A DNA stretch of 8,152 bases from Chloroflexota bacterium (GTDB lineage: Bacteria; Chloroflexota; Dehalococcoidia; DSTF01; RBG-16-68-14): assembly GCA_022563135.1 (NCBI GenBank), contig JADFNZ010000077.1, positions 1 through 8,152 of the forward strand, written 5' to 3'. The notes beneath the pieces are model-generated. The model did not search any database. It saw only the letters and a list, made by a program, of their open reading frames with translations, and was not told where the DNA came from. Of this stretch, positions 5,954 through 8,152 are shown piece by piece. Each line of letters opens with the position of its first letter. The stretch's first letter is position 1. A program made the translations under genes and the position numbers.

Positions 5954-7267
5954 ATGTCTAGCTCCGCCCCGCCGGAAGCCAGCCCGGATCTCGAACCTGC
6001 TCTGCGGAAGATCCTTGGGGAGCGGCTATCGTCCGGTGACGCGGCGTATACCGTCGATGGCCTCGCGCCTCGCCTCGTCGCCTCGCCGGCCTCCGCCGAC
6101 GAGCTCGCGGCCGTGCTCGCCGCTACAAATGATCGTCGCGGCGCTGCGATCCCGTGGGGCGGCGGCCGTCACATGGCGCTGGGCAATCCGCCGCGACGCT
6201 ACGACATCGCGCTGGAGACGCGCAAGCTGGACCGCGTCATTGAGTACGAGCCTGCCGACCTCACGGTGACCGTCGAGGCCGGGGTGAGCATGGGCCGCCT
6301 GCAGGCGCTGCTTCTTGAGCAGCGCCAGTTCCTGCCCATCGACGCGCCGGATGACGCCACGGCCGGTGGCCTGCTGGCGGCCGGCGTGGCGGGCCCTTCG
6401 GCACACGCCTACGGCCTGGCGCGCGACTGGCTCCTCGGCTGTCGCATCGCTCAGGCAGACGGCACGATCTCCAAGGGGGGCGGTCGAGTGGTGAAGAACG
6501 TCGCGGGGTACGACCTGCCGCGGCTCGCGGTGGGCTCGCTGGGGACGCTCGGCGTGATCGTCGAGGCGACCTTCAAGCTCGCGCCGCTGCCAGCGACGCA
6601 GAAGACGCTCCTCATCGCCCATCGATCGCTGGAGCCGGCCGCCGAGGCGATCGCCCGGGCCGACGAGCGGAGCATCGCGCTGCGGGCGGTCGCGTTGCTG
6701 AGCGGCTCCGCGGCGGCCGCGCAGGACCTCTCTACCGAGGCGGTGGCGGCGTTCTGGCTGGCCGGGCCGGCCAGCGCTGTAGAGCGTACGGCGGGAGAGC
6801 TGCGCGATCTGGCCGGCAACCTCCAGACGCGACAGTTGGCCGGCGACGATTCGGTGCGCTGGTGGACGCAGATCGAGGATACGATGGCCGTGGCCGAGGA
6901 GGATGCGCTCCTGCGGGCATCGCTGCCGCCCTCCGCAGCGGTCGATCTTATGAGACAACTCGAAGTGTTGAGTCGCGAGGCCGGTGCCAACGCTGCGAGC
7001 CTCGCCTATCCGACCGTTGGGCTCGTGATTGTCAGGCTCGCGGGCGTGCCCGCCGAGCGACTCGCCGAGCTGATCGCGGCCGCACGGCTACAGGTCGAGG
7101 CCGCCGCTGGCTCACTCGTGGTCGCCGCCGCGCCACCCGCGGTGAAGCAGCGGATCGATGTCTGGCCGGCGCCCGAAGACACAGTGTTGGATCTCATGCA
7201 ACGCCTCAAGCGCGAGTTCGACCCGAACGGCACGATCAGCCCCGGCCGGTTCGCCGGTGGGATCTAG
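5954..7267 (+). CDS. glcE: Glycolate oxidase subunit GlcE (FAD-binding)
   Basis: The second flavin-type subunit of glycolate oxidase, 437 residues. It shares the PCMH FAD domain with GlcD: IPWGGGRHMALG (66-77) is the pyrophosphate loop, then come ATAGGLLAAGVAGP (135-148) and GGRVVKNVAGYDLPRLAVGS (176-195), followed by LGTLGVI (196-202). The KNVAGYDLxRL element is characteristic of GlcE. It lacks the HAGDGNxHP and GEHGIG motifs of GlcD, as expected for GlcE, so it probably does not carry the substrate site. It ends with FDPNGTISPGRFAGG, the usual family ending. The start is ATG 5954, two bases after the glcD stop; the open frame extends further upstream, but that stretch overlaps glcD in another frame and is not GlcE-like. 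No separate strong ribosome-binding site is evident, consistent with translational coupling. Confidence 0.94.
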   Translation: MSSSAPPEASPDLEPALRKILGERLSSGDAAYTVDGLAPRLVASPASADELAAVLAATNDRRGAAIPWGGGRHMALGNPPRRYDIALETRKLDRVIEYEPADLTVTVEAGVSMGRLQALLLEQRQFLPIDAPDDATAGGLLAAGVAGPSAHAYGLARDWLLGCRIAQADGTISKGGGRVVKNVAGYDLPRLAVGSLGTLGVIVEATFKLAPLPATQKTLLIAHRSLEPAAEAIARADERSIALRAVALLSGSAAAAQDLSTEAVAAFWLAGPASAVERTAGELRDLAGNLQTRQLAGDDSVRWWTQIEDTMAVAEEDALLRASLPPSAAVDLMRQLEVLSREAGANAASLAYPTVGLVIVRLAGVPAERLAELIAAARLQVEAAAGSLVVAAAPPAVKQRIDVWPAPEDTVLDLMQRLKREFDPNGTISPGRFAGGI

Positions 7268-7268
7268 C

Positions 7269-8152
7269 ATGGCCAAAGAACCGGCGCCACCCGAGATCGT
7301 AGACCAGCCGTCGGCGGAGGATATGAGCCGCTGCGTCCACTGCGGCTTCTGCCTCCAGGAGTGCCCGACGTACCTCCAGCTTGGGTTGGAGACCGACTCG
7401 CCACGCGGCCGTATCCACCTGATCCAGGCGCTCACGGAAGGCCGCGTGGAAGCGACGTCTTCGCTGGTCGGCCATCTAGACCTCTGCCTTCAGTGCCGCG
7501 CCTGTGAGACCGCCTGCCCGTCCGGTGTGCCGTTCGGGCGCATCATGGAGACGGGCCGCGCGATGCTGGTACAGCGCGGAACCGTTCCGCTCTCGTGGAA
7601 GGTACGAGTCTGGCTCCTGCAGCAGCTCTTGCCCTACCCGAAGCGTCTACGGATGCTCTTCTCCCTCCTGCGCTGGTATCAGCGTGCCGGCATCCAGCGG
7701 CTGGTGCGGAGCCGCTTTGCGCAGCGAATCACCCCTCGTCGCCTAACCGAAGCGGAATCGATGTTGCCCGAAGTTCCCGCGACGGCTTTCAGGCTGTCAG
7801 CACACGCCGAAACGGGCACACGGCGCGTGGCGCTCCTGACCGGCTGCGTGATGCCGATCCTCTACCCACGCACCCACGAGGCGACCGTGCGGGTGCTGGC
7901 CCGCAACGACATCGCGGTGGTAGCGCCGGAGGAGCAGCGCTGCTGCGGTGCGCTCAACCTCCACGCAGGAGACCGCCGCACGGCGCGGGAGCTCGCCCGC
8001 CGGAACATCGATGCCTTCCTGTCAGCGAGAGTAGAGGCGGTGATCGTCAACTCGGCCGGCTGCGGCTCCGCGATGAAGGAGTACGGCGAGCTGCTCGCAG
8101 CCGACCCAGCGTACGCAGAGAAGGCGCGCCGTTTCTCCGGCATGGTGCAGGA
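7269..8152 (+). CDS. glcF: Glycolate oxidase iron-sulfur subunit GlcF (cut by window edge)
   Basis: The electron-transfer subunit that links the GlcD/GlcE flavins to the respiratory chain at the inner face of the membrane. The first 294 residues are visible. Two [4Fe-4S] ferredoxin motifs are intact: CVHCGFCLQECP (C22, C25, C28, C32) and CLQCRACETACP (C73, C76, C79, C83). A helical linker with basic residues (about 104-160) follows. The first CCG domain then shows LTGCVMP (C193), QRCCGALNLHAGD (C225, C226) and NSAGCGSAMKEYG (C265). The second CCG domain expected in a full GlcF of roughly 400-450 residues lies beyond the right edge. ATG 7269 is one base after the glcE stop; GGTGGG about 8 bases upstream is a weak ribosome-binding site. 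The reading frame is uninterrupted to the edge. Confidence 0.95.
   Translation, partial: MAKEPAPPEIVDQPSAEDMSRCVHCGFCLQECPTYLQLGLETDSPRGRIHLIQALTEGRVEATSSLVGHLDLCLQCRACETACPSGVPFGRIMETGRAMLVQRGTVPLSWKVRVWLLQQLLPYPKRLRMLFSLLRWYQRAGIQRLVRSRFAQRITPRRLTEAESMLPEVPATAFRLSAHAETGTRRVALLTGCVMPILYPRTHEATVRVLARNDIAVVAPEEQRCCGALNLHAGDRRTARELARRNIDAFLSARVEAVIVNSAGCGSAMKEYGELLAADPAYAEKARRFSGMVQ

Noticed and set aside
6026..6958. 310-codon antisense open frame over glcE
   Set aside because: Same cause as the antisense frame over glcD; the product is Arg/Gly/His-rich with no recognisable domain, opposite a well-supported glcE.

Overview
The window is high-GC bacterial chromosome with short intergenic gaps. 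Six complete genes, one complete but frameshifted gene and two edge-truncated genes cover nearly all of it. Nothing in it looks phage- or transposon-derived. The gene set (LysRS, a stand-alone RAM-domain protein, a DUF1122-like protein, GlcDEF) and the high GC would suit an environmental, possibly aerobic bacterium such as a Chloroflexota lineage. That is a weak inference from content only; no rRNA or other phylogenetic marker is present.

Left part (1-2658). The minus strand carries the 5' part of lysS, running off the left edge. A divergent promoter region separates it from a plus-strand short-chain dehydrogenase/reductase (SDR) whose frame is broken by one missing base near 983-985. The SDR converges on a 73-residue cysteine-containing protein on the minus strand; both stop codons sit in one CTAG tetranucleotide. 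Upstream of that small gene on the same strand is a DUF1122-like protein, so the two may be co-transcribed.

Middle (2659-4277). A 197-base AT-richer gap separates the DUF1122-like gene from a divergent plus-strand gene. That gene encodes a J-domain-like protein without the HPD motif, with two membrane segments flanked by Leu-Pro-Arg-rich stretches. It converges on a minus-strand gene for a stand-alone Lrp/AsnC effector-binding (RAM) domain. The 260-base gap at 4018-4277 holds dyad symmetries and no convincing gene.

Right part (4278-8152). A tightly packed plus-strand operon starts with a 65-residue VOC/glyoxalase-fold protein that appears to have lost its middle in frame. It continues with glcD, glcE and glcF (running off the right edge), the three subunits of FAD/Fe-S glycolate oxidase. 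GlcD and GlcE carry the flavin domains, and GlcF passes electrons through two [4Fe-4S] clusters to the membrane quinone pool. Gene spacings are 6, 2 and 1 bases, so translation is probably coupled.

I found no clearly new multi-gene system. The points most worth checking are the HPD-less J-like membrane protein, the internally deleted VOC gene, the SDR frameshift and the large dyad upstream of the glc operon.
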